A stretch of 64,000 bases of DNA from Yponomeuta sedellus (GCA_934045075.1 OW203725.1:14878269-14942268); one strand, 5' to 3'. Positions 10,722 to 37,109 are shown, counted from the first letter of the stretch. Notes: generated by a model not told the origin, from the sequence alone. A program made the numbers and translations.

Positions 10722-13160
10722 TAGGTAGGTAGGTAGGTAGGTAGGTAGGTAGGTAGGTAGGTAGGTAGGTAGGTAGGTAGGTAGGTAGGTAGGTAGGTAG
10801 GTAGGTAGGTAGGTAGGTAGGTAGGTAGGTAGGTAGGTAGGTAGGTAGGTAGGTAGGTAGGTAGGTAGGTAGGTAGGTAGGTAGGTAGGTAGGTAGGTAG
10901 GTAGGTAGGTAGGTAGGTAGGTAGGTAGGTAGGTAGGTAGGTAGGTAGGTAGGTAGGTAGGTAGGTAGGTAGGTAGGTAGGTAGGTAGGTAGGTAGGTAG
11001 GTAGGTAGGTAGGTAGGTAGGTAGGTAGGTAGGTAGGTAGGTAGGTAGGTAGGTAGGTAGGTAGGTAGGTAGGTAGGTAGGTAGGTAGGTAGGTAGGTAG
11101 GTAGGTAGGTAGGTAGGTAGGTAGGTAGGTAGGTAGGTAGGTAGGTAGGTAGGTAGGTAGGTAGGTAGGTAGGTAGGTAGGTAGGTAGGTAGGTAGGTAG
11201 GTAGGTAGGTAGGTAGGTAGGTAGGTAGGTAGGTAGGTAGGTAGGTAGGTAGGTAGGTAGGTAGGTAGGTAGGTAGGTAGGTAGGTAGGTAGGTAGGTAG
11301 GTAGGTAGGTAGGTAGGTAGGTAGGTAGGTAGGTAGGTAGGTAGGTAGGTAGGTAGGTAGGTAGGTAGGTAGGTAGGTAGGTAGGTAGGTAGGTAGGTAG
11401 GTAGGTAGGTAGGTAGGTAGGTAGGTAGGTAGGTAGGTAGGTAGGTAGGTAGGTAGGTAGGTAGGTAGGTAGGTAGGTAGGTAGGTAGGTAGGTAGGTAG
11501 GTAGGTAGGTAGGTAGGTAGGTAGGTAGGTAGGTAGGTAGGTAGGTAGGTAGGTAGGTAGGTAGGTAGGTAGGTAGGTAGGTAGGTAGGTAGGTAGGTAG
11601 GTAGGTAGGTAGGTAGGTAGGTAGGTAGGTAGGTAGGTAGGTAGGTAGGTAGGTAGGTAGGTAGGTAGGTAGGTAGGTAGGTAGGTAGGTAGGTAGGTAG
11701 GTAGGTAGGTAGGTAGGTAGGTAGGTAGGTAGGTAGGTAGGTAGGTAGGTAGGTAGGTAGGTAGGTAGGTAGGTAGGTAGGTAGGTAGGTAGGTAGGTAG
11801 GTAGGTAGGTAGGTAGGTAGGTAGGTAGGTAGGTAGGTAGGTAGGTAGGTAGGTAGGTAGGTAGGTAGGTAGGTAGGTAGGTAGGTAGGTAGGTAGGTAG
11901 GTAGGTAGGTAGGTAGGTAGGTAGGTAGGTAGGTAGGTAGGTAGGTAGGTAGGTAGGTAGGTAGGTAGGTAGGTAGGTAGGTAGGTAGGTAGGTAGGTAG
12001 GTAGGTAGGTAGGTAGGTAGGTAGGTAGGTAGGTAGGTAGGTAGGTAGGTAGGTAGGTAGGTAGGTAGGTAGGTAGGTAGGTAGGTAGGTAGGTAGGTAG
12101 GTAGGTAGGTAGGTAGGTAGGTAGGTAGGTAGGTAGGTAGGTAGGTAGGTAGGTAGGTAGGTAGGTAGGTAGGTAGGTAGGTAGGTAGGTAGGTAGGTAG
12201 GTAGGTAGGTAGGTAGGTAGGTAGGTAGGTAGGTAGGTAGGTAGGTAGGTAGGTAGGTAGGTAGGTAGGTAGGTAGGTAGGTAGGTAGGTAGGTAGGTAG
12301 GTAGGTAGGTAGGTAGGTAGGTAGGTAGGTAGGTAGGTAGGTAGGTAGGTAGGTAGGTAGGTAGGTAGGTAGGTAGGTAGGTAGGTAGGTAGGTAGGTAG
12401 GTAGGTAGGTAGGTAGGTAGGTAGGTAGGTAGGTAGGTAGGTAGGTAGGTAGGTAGGTAGGTAGGTAGGTAGGTAGGTAGGTAGGTAGGTAGGTAGGTAG
12501 GTAGGTAGGTAGGTAGGTAGGTAGGTAGGTAGGTAGGTAGGTAGGTAGGTAGGTAGGTAGGTAGGTAGGTAGGTAGGTAGGTAGGTAGGTAGGTAGGTAG
12601 GTAGGTAGGTAGGTAGGTAGGTAGGTAGGTAGGTAGGTAGGTAGGTAGGTAGGTAGGTAGGTAGGTAGGTAGGTAGGTAGGTAGGTAGGTAGGTAGGTAG
12701 GTAGGTAGGTAGGTAGGTAGGTAGGTAGGTAGGTAGGTAGGTAGGTAGGTAGGTAGGTAGGTAGGTAGGTAGGTAGGTAGGTAGGTAGGTAGGTAGGTAG
12801 GTAGGTAGGTAGGTAGGTAGGTAGGTAGGTAGGTAGGTAGGTAGGTAGGTAGGTAGGTAGGTAGGTAGGTAGGTAGGTAGGTAGGTAGGTAGGTAGGTAG
12901 GTAGGTAGGTAGGTAGGTAGGTAGGTAGGTAGGTAGGTAGGTAGGTAGGTAGGTAGGTAGGTAGGTAGGTAGGTAGGTAGGTAGGTAGGTAGGTAGGTAG
13001 GTAGGTAGGTAGGTAGGTAGGTAGGTAGGTAGGTAGGTAGGTAGGTAGGTAGGTAGGTAGGTAGGTAGGTAGGTAGGTAGGTAGGTAGGTAGGTAGGTAG
13101 GTAGGTAGGTAGGTAGGTAGGTAGGTAGGTAGGTAGGTAGGTAGGTAGGTAGGTAGGTAG
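10722..13160. repeat. Perfect (GTAG)n tetranucleotide array 1
   Basis: About 2.44 kb (about 609 units) of uninterrupted GTAG/CTAC with no variant unit visible. The left border is a GATA run, the right border gtagataaaac. The long Leu-Pro-Thr-Tyr open frame on the minus strand is an artefact of a stop-free tetranucleotide in one direction. Confidence 0.98.
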
Positions 13161-13173
13161 ATAAAACATTTAT

Positions 13174-13273
13174 ACAGTCGACATCAGCTTAACCTTTACA
13201 GTTTTGTTACAAATTAATGTAATTGATTGAACCTTTCTGTTCATGTATGTAAAGGTTGATGTGCTGTCGACTG
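13174..13273. mobile_element. 100-bp inverted-repeat MITE, copy 1
   Basis: Starts cagtcgacatcagcttaacc and ends ggttgatgtgctgtcgactg, its near reverse complement. It lies 14 bp from the end of GTAG array 1. Member of a family with clear copies at 21440, 34108, 45348, 46753 and 63855. Confidence 0.75.
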
Positions 13274-13279
13274 AACAGT

Positions 13280-14760
13280 CCCTACCCGATAAAATATGAC
13301 AATGTTTAAATAAAAATAAAATTAATTTAAAAAATGGTTGCTTTTTCTAAGTCCCGTTTAGCCAAGGCAGGTAATCATTTGTAGGTTATTGCGTTCGATT
13401 TTACAACAATATTCCAGAATCCTTTTCTGAAAATTAATTTCATACTTTAATTACAAAATCGCTATGTAAATAAGCGTATTATAGAATAGACGATGCAAGC
13501 CCGTGGTAGTAAACCTATCCCACTGTGATTTTATTGTTAATTAAAACAAATTTTATTTTACAAAGTGTGTACAGACGACGTGATTGCATATTAATAACTA
13601 GGTATAATATCATACATTCTATAACTAACAAGAACTTAATCCTCAGGTTTGCTAAAAATGGTAAGACTGATGATGGCAGACCGCTGCGTTATGCTTGTGA
13701 TGAGTGCTGTTCGTGTGTCTGGGCCAAGAACGTTTTACCCAAAACATCCTTGGTCTGGCCGTATCACTTATATTTTTCCTTACTTTTGTAACACAATTAA
13801 ATAATGATTTTGCATTTAAAGTTATTGTTGGCAATCATGAAATCTTATCTAATCGTATAGGTGGCAAGTGATGAGTATGTTTTAATATGACTTGAGTAAA
13901 GATGGTCAGAGTGGAGTTTTTCTTTTCCGCTGCCTACACTACACTACGGCCCGAAGGCAGCTATTTTACATTGACATTCAGCAGAGTCGTTGTACTAAAT
14001 TGTCATCAAATAATTCCATTTAGTTTCCTAACCTAAACATCTCATAAAACAAAATTAAATTTGTCGGAAAAAACAATCTACTTTCTACTTTAATGAAATA
14101 ATTTTCGATCAAAAACAGTAGGTACATCAGAAATCAAAATTGTATTTTTTTTCTGTTGGTGCAATAAAGTTTTCTCCATAATCCGATTGTTTCGGTTATT
14201 ATTATCATGCAATATTCAAACTATAATTATCAGCCGATTGTCCTCTGCTGGACATAAGCTTACTTGGTGTACCATTCCCGGGGATATTCCCAGTACGTAC
14301 GAGAATATTTCTTCCCGTTAATCTTTAATAATTAGTGTTTGCACGTTTTAGGTATTCCGCTAATAAAATAACCCAGTTATCATTACCAGCAATATATAAT
14401 CTCGTTATCTATGCAGTCAATATAAAAATAGACTCCTTGTCTATACAGGCAATATAAAAATAACTTCATAATTTATACAATCCGTATAAAAATAACAGGC
14501 AACATAAAATATTTGGTAATTTTGTACGTAAGAATGGACTGACGGACTTCTCAGAAATTTATGAAGTTGAATATTTATTCTCAGAACGACAAGCTGAGGA
14601 TAAACAAGGTACGCTATAAAACAAGTAGGTATGCTAGTATTCAAGTTTTTATTTTTACCTTCACACAACACACAGCCGAAAACGTGTTGATATACTTATA
14701 AAATATAGTAATATGAGATGGAGCAACAAGGGCAACTACCTGAACCTTTGTAGCTACTTT
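13280..14760. other. Intergenic AT-rich DNA
   Basis: No recognised gene. 14400-14510 has several short repeats of an aatataaaaata word. Nothing else supported. Confidence 0.4.
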
Positions 14761-14766
14761 GACGAC

Positions 14767-14960
14767 GTCCGTGGCGCAGCGATAGCGCATCTGCCTACCA
14801 TGCGAGTGGTCTCGGGTTCGAACCCTGGCTGGGGACCAAAAAAAAACCGCCCAGGTCTTGGATGTTTACATGTTTGTGATGTCGCTGTTTCTGGTCCCAA
14901 GGTATCCTAGTGTTGTTCCAGAAGTATGTATATGTTTTGTTATGTTACTGGAAAACATTG
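14767..14960 (+). mobile_element. tRNA-headed SINE
   Basis: 14767-14836 has a tRNA-like head with A box TGGCGCAGCGATAGCG and B box GGTTCGAACCC at 14815-14825, then an A run and an unrelated body with gatgtttacatgtttgtgat. The same body word recurs at 30480-30500. The 3' boundary is not clear. Confidence 0.7.
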
Positions 14961-15346
14961 TTAGAAGACAATAATGTGTATGTTTTACTGCAATTACAAA
15001 TTTAATTAAAACTCTATAACGTTTTGAACCGTTTTGATGTGTGTAATATTTTTAGCAGAAGGCTAAGCAGAAGGAAAAGTTTGTAAGTTTATGTTTGTAA
15101 GTTTGTATGTAGGGATGATCCAAAAATATTTTTCCGATGTCGAAATTTATTCTCGAGTATTTAGAATTGCTGGACTCGATGGCTTGAATTACTTATAATT
15201 ATAAATGTGGCAACTTAATGGTATTCCGAGATCAAGTCATGGTGTCCCATTTTTTTTCTTTTTCGTTTTCATCTTGTTTTCTCTGCATTTGTCATTTACC
15301 TTGGGTCTCTGCCTACCCATAGTTTGTGTAATTTAATTTATGTTTT

Positions 15347-15384
15347 GTTATTAAATGTGTCTATACCTAGACACATTTAATAAC
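15347..15384. repeat. Perfect hairpin, 17-bp arms
   Basis: Arms 15347-15363 and 15368-15384 with a TACC loop. No flanking element recognised. Confidence 0.8.
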
Positions 15385-15659
15385 TGAGTTTAGGTTAGGT
15401 GTTTAGACAACTTCGACCTCAAGAAGGTCGGATATTCTGAAACGCTCTATCACACAATGTGCGGTTCACCTCTGAAGAAAATCTTAAAAGCTTGTTCACC
15501 CTGATAATATAATTTAATGATCGTGAACCTAGGTGGCCTAGAGTGGTCAGACAAAGTTGTTATAGTATGTAAATCGGAAAACTTAAACAAACGGGACATA
15601 GTTGGTGCGATAGATACGTATCAGTTTTATTTCGAGTGTATCGTAATTGTATCATTGAC

Positions 15660-15800
15660 CTTGCTAGTTGCGACATCCGGGTGCTCCGTGGCCGGTTATA
15701 CTCAGCCGGAGGCTCGAGCGAGTATGCGCGACTGCGCGGCCGCTGCCCCGCGGGGAGCCTGCAGGGTTCCTCACGGGCCGGGTCGGCGCTGGCGCCAGTC
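15660..15800. other. Unexplained GC-rich patch
   Basis: About 140 bp of high GC with NotI-like and CpG-rich words inside AT-rich intergenic DNA. Both strands have open frames of about 100 codons, but I recognise no domain. It could be a small exon, a regulatory CpG-rich element or chance. A similar patch lies at 17520-17600. Confidence 0.25.
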
Positions 15801-17688
15801 TCTCCATCTACTACAAATACAAACAAATGCCATTGCATTAAAATGAGGAAAAAATTACGAAACCGATTGAAAGAGCACACGACTCTTGCGAAAAATCAAA
15901 TAGCCACTTAATCAAATTGGCATTTGTCTTTGTAAAACGGCTGTACAGTCAACTAACTGCTTTTGGTTTAGGTTTTAAGAATGCAAGGAAGCCTTGAGCG
16001 CACTTTTTATTTGTTTTAAGCCATTGGTAATACTTTTTTATAAGCCTTGTTTTTCGTGATAATTGTAGTTGACCTATGACGTGCAATAATGCTAGGTGCA
16101 TCAGCTGGAGTTGGAGCGCGCACAACGCTGTGCTCGTGTAGGCGACTACGAGTCAAGGATTCTACATTTCCTTTCACTTGCGACAATGCAAGTATCTAGG
16201 TATCTAGTATTCACCTATCTATACTTATCACACACACGCGCTCGCCGTCACTCACACATTTACAGCAGACACAATTATATACCATGCAATTATGCCTATT
16301 TACCTTCACGTAGGTACTACTTGCCTCTTTTAGATCCTGCACGGAGTGAGACGAAGCAGCGTGCCATACAGTGCGGTTACGATTCGAGACGATTGAGACT
16401 ATTTAAATTCGCTCCTTATTGTAATGGTTTGTAATTGTAAAGGCGCTACCAGGTGCTATAGGGCCAACAATGAAAAAAAAATATCTTGTTGCATAATACG
16501 TTTTTCTAACATCACAAATCTTAAAAACTGTGATAACTATTTTTAGAACCTACAGTTTAGAGACTACGATCAACAGGACCAGGGCTTTAATCGCTTTCCG
16601 CCTAGGCCTTATCAGTGGTTTTCAAAAGAGTCACTATATTTATTGAGATGTATGATGTCCGGTTTTTCCAAAAAACGCATCATAAACTATATATAAGTTA
16701 CGTTTTCTTTCTTTTTGCATAAGTTAGCACAGCGCTTTAGCCCTACGTGTGGCCCTACAGTAAGATTTTCAAATCGTAAGCAATATTTTGAGCAAAATTA
16801 TCTTCTTTTTTTGACAGAGTGTTATTAATAATTCAATAAGTAGTAATTTTATAACATATTTTATCTACGAATATGTATTAACTGTTCGTGATTTCCGACT
16901 CTAGTTCGGAACTGTGAATACAAATTCAAAGTGATTGGGAGTGCGGTAATATTAAAAACAATGTTCTGTCGTGTGATATGCGTACACAAGTGAAAGAACA
17001 ATTGAGTTGGCCGGCGCCGACTATAATACGCTTGACCCATAGTTGATTTTTTAATTATTTCGTCCTGAACTTGTTTGTTTATGCTCATGTTTTTGAATCA
17101 TGGTTAGAATATCCCCTTCAAAAACTCTAAAGTCACTCTGTAGATGGAAGTCACCGTACAATGTATTCGTACAGGCCGTTATGGATCAATGTGACCTCGC
17201 CCAAATTATCAACTCTTATATCAGCCGCTCATGGAATGACATCTTTAAGCAATCTCAATGTACCTACTACAGGCAGCCGCAAGCACTAACGCCGAGTACT
17301 TTCACTGCTTTCACTCTCTCAGGGAGGGTAGACGTTCGCACCTATTCCTATAACATCTCCGAGACGGCCGCACGTAGATTCTCACTCTCTATTTATTCAA
17401 ATTGCGGTAACAATGAAATTACATTATACTCAGTTTCACATTGCACCGCTATGTCGCAAAACGAAAAAAGAAAGTTTACATGCTTGATAAAATATGCACA
17501 CAATTTGATTGAGTGTGTAAGTCCGCCCACGCGGGCGAGGGCGGCGCGTTGGTGGCTGGCGCCCGCAGCCATTGTCTGCCGAGAGGCTGCAGCTGTCAGC
17601 ACCTGAATCATCTGTTTTGTCTTCTTAGGGTTCCCTTTGGATAGTATTTCTTAATGACTCGCGATGCTTATACATAGTTATTTATGTA
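15801..17688. other. Intergenic DNA
   Basis: Apart from the GC-rich patch at 17520-17600 I see nothing that can be supported as a gene or element. The frames at 16096-16434 and 17100-17606 have no recognisable domain. Confidence 0.4.
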
Positions 17689-17733
17689 TTGAATGGGTCT
17701 AATAGCGATTATTTCGCTATTAGACCCATTCAA
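17689..17733. repeat. Perfect hairpin A of an adjacent pair, 20-bp arms
   Basis: Arms 17689-17708 and 17714-17733 (TTGAATGGGTCTAATAGCGA and its exact complement), loop TTATT. Confidence 0.9.
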
Positions 17734-17737
17734 AGCG

Positions 17738-17781
17738 TACCCGTGATTACGGCAGCTTTGCAGATGCCGTAATCACGGGTA
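17738..17781. repeat. Perfect hairpin B of an adjacent pair, 17-bp arms
   Basis: Arms TACCCGTGATTACGGCA (17738-17754) and exact complement (17765-17781), 10-nt loop. Only 4 bp separate it from hairpin A, and the two stems are unrelated in sequence. Confidence 0.9.
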
Positions 17782-18405
17782 GACCTATCTATCCCGTGTT
17801 GTCAACCTATCCGTTTGAGATAGTGTTGGCGGCAGACATTTTTATTCTTGAGTTTTTGTTTTTATAGGTATTATTTATAATACATATTGTCAGTTTTTAA
17901 ATTTAGTTAGTTTTAACCCCCGAAAATATTCTATGTTATAACTATGAAAGTTTAAAATATGTTAGTAAGTTTTAGTTCTATTATGTCATTGTTTAGTATA
18001 AATAAAGAGTGATAGTACCTATTGCAGATCCAGTTATATTATTTTTTTTTTAAAGAAAAGTAACGGCGCTTAGACGGTGCTCAAAAGATAGATATATTGA
18101 GAATACTAATACTGTGCATAAGAAAAAACTGAAAAAAAAAATAATCGAGTGATCTCTTCCTTACAACCTTTCGAATAGACTAATTGACGTGGAACTTTCA
18201 CTTGCAATAACTTTAATTCTTGTCTGTCCGTCTGCCTATTATTGGCTCACAATGTACTGAACGAAAAAATGTGAAATGACATGCATGTATCTACTGCGTT
18301 ATTTGATCCAATCACGAGTGTGACCGAATCCAAAGCGTAAAAAAGAATCCTTGTTTCGGCTGGCAAATGAGGTTTTTATCAAAATTAGGTAACGAATTAG
18401 TAGGC
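17782..18405. other. Intergenic DNA
   Basis: AT-rich, with no gene or element that I can support. Confidence 0.4.
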
Positions 18406-18757
18406 ACGGAACTTTCTCCACATCAGTCCGTTTCGCACTTGACCGGTTTTTTAGAGGTACCTCTTGTGCAATATTTATATAAGTACATACTACCTAAATT
18501 AGGTTTTAATTTCTATTAATGAAATGTGCTGCTATTTACAAGCGCATTAGCGCGCATTTTAATTTTAAAAAACTTAATTAGTATACGGAACTCTCTTTAT
18601 ATTAGTCAGTTTCGCACTTGACTAGTTTTTTAGAATTACATTAAACGTTTATGAAATATCTATATATGTCTATATACCTAAATTAGGTTTTGATTTCAAT
18701 TAAAGAAATGTGCTAGCGCTTAGCGCTCTTTTTATTAATTTTAAAAACTAGGTATAA
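18406..18757. repeat. Tandem duplication, two units of about 178 bp
   Basis: Unit 1 starts at 18406 (acggaactttctcc), unit 2 at 18584 (acggaactctcttt). Both contain gtttcgcacttgac, cctaaattaggttt and gaaatgtgct. Clearly diverged, so an old tandem duplication. Confidence 0.75.
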
Positions 18758-18865
18758 ATGTTTCTTTTTTTTTAAATGTAGACAAAGTCCTACTGAGGTC
18801 CCGGAAAGAAAGAGTATGAGTTTAATTAATACGCGCGCCAACCGTGGATTGGCAATTTCAAGCGT

Positions 18866-18922
18866 TGCGGTTTTGAACATCTTAGATACTCACCCTGAGT
18901 ATCTGAAATGTTCAAAACCGCA
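18866..18922. repeat. Near-perfect hairpin, 27-bp arms
   Basis: Arms 18866-18892 and 18896-18922 with two mismatches and a CCC loop. The right side runs into a repeat word (cacagttagcgagtgg) related to 51510-51530. Confidence 0.8.
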
Positions 18923-21243
18923 TTGCATGATGTATTCCTTCACAGTTAGCGAGTGGTATTGCTACTATAATTTCACAAATGTACATATCTTAGAAAACAT
19001 AGTCATTCTATATATATATCTGTGGTAAAAACCGGCCAAATGCGTGTCAAGGCACACGCAGTATGGGGTTCCGTAGAAGGAGGGGGTTTTTTCCTACTTT
19101 ACAGGACAGGACAAAAAATCGAAGGAGAGGAAAAATCGCGGAGTTTGCAGCGATGAAGATCTTTTTCGCTTGGCAAAGAGAAGAGAGAAATATGCAGACG
19201 GTCAACCACCTATAGTGAAGAGAAGAGGCACTGAAATCAAAGCACTGAAAGACAGGATTAATTAGTAAAAACTTCATAAAAATAATTTTGAATAGAATTT
19301 GTACGAAGATTTCCTTTTATTAATTGGTTGCCTATAACTCGCTAACTTGTTAAGCTTACATTTAGCACGTAGTTAGTCATTCTGTATTTAGGGCAATAAT
19401 GTGTAGTGCTTACGAAAGTTAAAAAAAATTTGAATGAGTTCATTAGATGTTCTACTGCCCTGAATTCACGAGATAAAAATATTGCATTTGTAAATTTTAA
19501 TTTTTAAATCCTTATCATGTTTATTTCATTGTACCTTTGTGGGTGTAACTGTTGTTGAAAATAAATGTATTTCTTCTTTTCCCTAATAATATTTTTTGTT
19601 TATGATTGTATTCTACCGTTTTGTCCGTTATGATAATAATTCCGTTTGGGGTATTATACATAATTATTATCTTTGCCAAATTTTACCTTTCTAGTTTTTG
19701 TCGTCTCTGTGCTAAGCCCCGTACAGACAGACCGATAAATGGATATGGCTAAACTATAAGGATTCCTTGTTGACTACGAAACTCTAAAAAGCACTAAAAC
19801 CACTCTTAGGGATACTTATGTATTTGCAGGGCAACTTTTTTTAGTAAAAGACCAGTGACTGAGTGTGGTGACGATTTCTAAGAATATTATTCTTACCGTT
19901 GCAAATTTAGCATTTTCATCGGGGAGAATATTCGTACTCGGCATATATGTACATCAGAATATTGTTATTGATTGCCCGTTCCTGAGAGGGAAGTTTATGA
20001 AGGGACAGATTGTGCGTGTGTGAAACTTCCCAGTTTTCGCTTAGTGGGATCTTTATACTGATAAGGGCCACTACGTCACGAATATCCATTGGCTATCCAT
20101 ACACGTAAACATGCATAAAAAGAATCACTTCGTCATTTATATCTATTGTCTATCCATGCACGTACCTTACCTAGCATAATAAGGATCATTACCAGTAATT
20201 TTAGATCTATCGGCTATGCATGTAGCATAAAGGCGTTGGATATTTCGGTGTGCATTGACCACTAAGAGTTCAGTGACAGCTCTACTGGAGGCCAGTACCC
20301 TCAGGCTTCGAGAGCTTTTTACCTGCATAAATCATGGTTTGTTTGACATTTTTGTTTGCCAAACCAAATATAATATTGAGCGAGGCTATTGACTTTGCAA
20401 TGTAGGTATCTTATGCGTAGTGGATCGTTCCGCCGGATCCGCTTTTTTGTTTGCTATATGATGAGAAACCGTAAAATCGATTCATAGAAGGTTAAGGTAA
20501 AAAAACGGCCCTTTTTTAAGTTGGTCGCTTATTACTTCTTAACTTGTAAAGCCTAGAGATTTATGATAGTTTTTCTTTTAAGTCATTATATGTGCTATTA
20601 CCTTGATTGTTTTACGTTTTTATCAATCCAGCGTTTAGCTTGACGCCTTACTCTGAAGAAGATTTGAACTTTAAAGCTTAATATTTCTCAAATGGAACTC
20701 TAAATCGTCTTCCTAGACCCACAACGTTTGTAAGCTACCAATCCAACGATACCCCACACTATGGTGTAAGCGAGAACAAAATTCATTCCAAATTTAGGTG
20801 TTGGTTTCTTTTTTTTCCTCTGTGGTGTTAAAATATTTTAAGATTATATTCTGTGATAAATGTGAATCTCTATGCATAATTTCAGCTTTGGATGAGTTCG
20901 CACAATGGCGGAGGCTACGAAACTTGTGGAGTCCGTAAGGAGCAAATCCAAGAAAGACCTGTAATTTAAAAAAATATAAATCTGAGAAAGGGCTCGTAGA
21001 ACGAATGTAGTTGTATCAGAAATTGCTACTTAATCCTGTATAGCCTTTTCTCTGTATTCTATATCATATTCTTAATATTTTATAACTTAACCTCGATGAA
21101 ATTCACCAGTTGAAGTTCACAATTGAAGTACCTTTTATAAGGTGCCATACTGCGTTGGTAAGAATCCTCCTATCCACGTAGCCATGGGATTATAAAAAGA
21201 ATTTCGTCTTTCATTGTCCCTAAATTATAGCAATTATATATGG
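18923..21243. other. Intergenic DNA
   Basis: 19029-19075 carries a stretch (ccggccaaatgcgtgtc then ggggttccgtag) like a common lepidopteran interspersed repeat. The rest has no recognised gene or element. Confidence 0.4.
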
Positions 21244-21355
21244 GATACGATAAGATAAGAATATTCTTTATTGTACACTGGAAAAACAACAAATACAAAA
21301 CAATTGCAAATATACATAGTACAATTGGCGGCCTTATTGCTAAAAGCAATTTCAT
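21244..21355 (-). mobile_element. LINE 3' tail, second copy
   Basis: On the minus strand, GCCGCCAATTGTACTATG leads to a GTACAATAAAGAATATTC end and then CTTATC repeats. Matches the tail at 5962-6070 in order and words. Confidence 0.55.
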
Positions 21356-21439
21356 ACAGATACAGAGGATATCTGATCAACCCTACAATTCTATATAAGT
21401 GTAAATACTTACACTTATATAAATCGATGTGAGATCGAC

Positions 21440-21562
21440 TATGCTATCGACAGCACATCAACCTTTTCATCCGTGCACTCTAGTCAGTTACGTTGCGGAT
21501 GATTGTGCAACGAAAATGTTAATAATGTGCTGACTGACTAATGTTGATGGGCTGTCGATTAT
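21440..21562. mobile_element. 100-bp inverted-repeat MITE, copy 2
   Basis: Left end atcgacagcacatcaacc, right end aatgttgatgggctgtcgat. The middle keeps the gtgcactctagtcagtta word shared with the copies at 34108 and 46753. Confidence 0.75.
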
Positions 21563-22136
21563 TGGACGTTGCGAAAAGCACCCATTAACCTTCAGTTACT
21601 AGTCCTCAGCAACTCGGGTGAATCATATTTGAGTAATTTGCTTTTGCGAACTTTTGTGCGTCATTCAATGCCAACTATTAGTGAAACTTGAGTATTTTAA
21701 TGAGTAGGTATTTTACTAAAGGCAATTTGTTACCTAATAGTGATGATATCAACATCAGTTAGAATTACCTGATTAATTCAGCTGGTTTTAGTTTTATCAT
21801 TGTGCCATTTTCGTATTCTAAATAACTCATTAAATATTTCAATTTGAATTTCATATCAATATGATTATCTATAGAGCGGGTCTATAGGTCACAGAATTCC
21901 TTCAAGGAGGACAAGGTCAATAGAAACGCCTTTTAAAATTTGTATATTGTATTTTAAATTTATCAAACAGACTTACATTACGAAATCACATAAAGTACAA
22001 AACAGACCTATAAATATTTATGTGAGTCTATATTACATAGGTAGGTAGGTACTTAGACTATGGGCGGGATTGTGACCCGGTACATTTCGGAATACACGGC
22101 TAACACACAAGATGCCTTTTGTCTAGTCTTTGCCGA
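21563..22136. other. Region downstream of CDA1
   Basis: AT-rich with no recognised gene. A short taggtaggtagg run at 22039-22050 is a possible seed sequence of the kind expanded in the two GTAG arrays. Confidence 0.4.
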
Positions 22137-22142
22137 TTTATT
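22137..22142 (-). terminator. Polyadenylation signal of CDA1
   Basis: AATAAA on the minus strand, about 90 nt after the CDA1 stop codon. Confidence 0.65.
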
Positions 22143-22229
22143 AAATTACGTCATTGACATCCGTGTGTTACCCTTGTGCCCCTGTAATAGAACACTAATT
22201 TGGGCCCTGTGGCCGCGAGATCTAGACTA

Positions 22230-35808
<13,579 letters not shown>

Positions 35809-35847
35809 GATGGGATCACAACAGGTCGGTGCGCGGCCGCAGCGCCG

Positions 35848-35857
35848 TTAAATACTG
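35848..35857 (-). promoter_or_regulatory. Possible TATA box of CDA1
   Basis: The minus strand reads AGTATTTAAC, about 40 bp upstream of the start codon, inside a GC-rich stretch (35460-35960). The leader would be very short, so the real start site may differ. Confidence 0.35.
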
Positions 35858-37100
35858 GCCTCAATATGCGCCCCTCTCTCCCCGCTTGCGCCTACAGCGA
35901 GCGCCCGCGGCCCGCGGTACCCGCCGGCCCTCGGGCCCTCGCGCTCATCACCTGTGAATCACCTGGCGCTGACACTATGCACCCACCCTATACCCATTAC
36001 TTATATTCCCCACCCACTCGACACTTATCCCCCACTAACATAATTAATCTTAGCGTAATCATAGATAAAAATCTCAAATTTAGAATAGAGATTACTATTT
36101 GTGGAGGTTAAAACACATGTGGAGGTTATAAGACCTTCTATGTTGTACCTTACTTATTAGGGATTTTTAGTCATAGTAAAAGTGCAAAGAACCAAAAGCG
36201 GTGCAAAATCAACTGCTTGCAAGCCATTCTCGCAGTTTTTAGGTTTTTCTAAAATATTATTACCACAACTAGATTTTCCCCTAATCTACTCTGTAGCATA
36301 CCTTAAAATAGGCTTCAAAAGAGTCACAAAAGAAAAAAATATTTTGTTTGAATTGGTTGACCATGTTTCTTTTATAAAGTTTGTGCATTTTAAAATAGTC
36401 ACATTTCAATCAACTTCAAAATAGTCTCATTTAGAAGAGTTTTAAGCACGAAGTCAGAAAGTTTCATTGCAATCTAGAAACTAAAAATTACCTGCTAGTA
36501 ATTTTAGACTATTTCAAGGAAAAATAAGATTTCTCCAACAGCTTTATTAATAACTTCAGGCTTTAAAAACGAGGGGAGTTATAAATTTTAAAGTCTATGT
36601 CAGTTGGTGGCATCAAAGCTCCCTAGCCAATGGATCGATTTTCGTAGGTTGTTTACTTGAGATAGGTTCTTAGAAAGGTCAAGCCACTTTCAATATCATA
36701 TGATACTTTTTTGAGCTACTCAGTCGCAATTTTTTTTAAATGTGTTGGAGCTCACCTATATCGTGTCTTGTTTACCTATTGTCGCGAGTCTGAGCTATTA
36801 ACAACAGAATTCAGACACTGTTGTTACTTGAAACCTAGAATTAGAATGAGAGTTTTTATATGTCTACATCTGACATTATTCAAATTATCAGATTAAAAAA
36901 CTGTCACATTTTTTTCGTATGATAAAATTTTACCAGTCTTACAGTTTAAGTTCTTTGTATGTTCCTCAATAATTCATATATTTTTTTGTCTGAGATTTAC
37001 ATATGGGTGGTTTTACTACATCGATGGAATAACATAATGAAATGTAACCAACGAGCATCAAGATTAAGTTTGAAAAATCGTTTTTCTTTGTTTTTATTTT
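35858..37100. other. Region upstream of CDA1
   Basis: The GC-rich promoter zone fades at about 35960, after which AT-rich DNA without recognised gene or element follows. Confidence 0.45.
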
Positions 37101-37109
37101 ATGTAAAAG

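Noticed and set aside
10722..13160. GTAG array as telomeric or CRISPR repeat
   Set aside because: The insect telomere unit is five bases (TTAGG), and there are no spacers. It is a simple tetranucleotide array.
10680..13169. 829-codon Leu-Pro-Thr-Tyr repeat open frame on the minus strand
   Set aside because: It is a direct translation of the (GTAG)n array, which has no stop in that direction. The same holds for the 967-codon frame at 59963-62866.
16096..17606. Plus-strand frames of 112 and 168 codons between the CDA genes
   Set aside because: No domain, coding bias or conserved motif recognised. Consistent with chance open frames.
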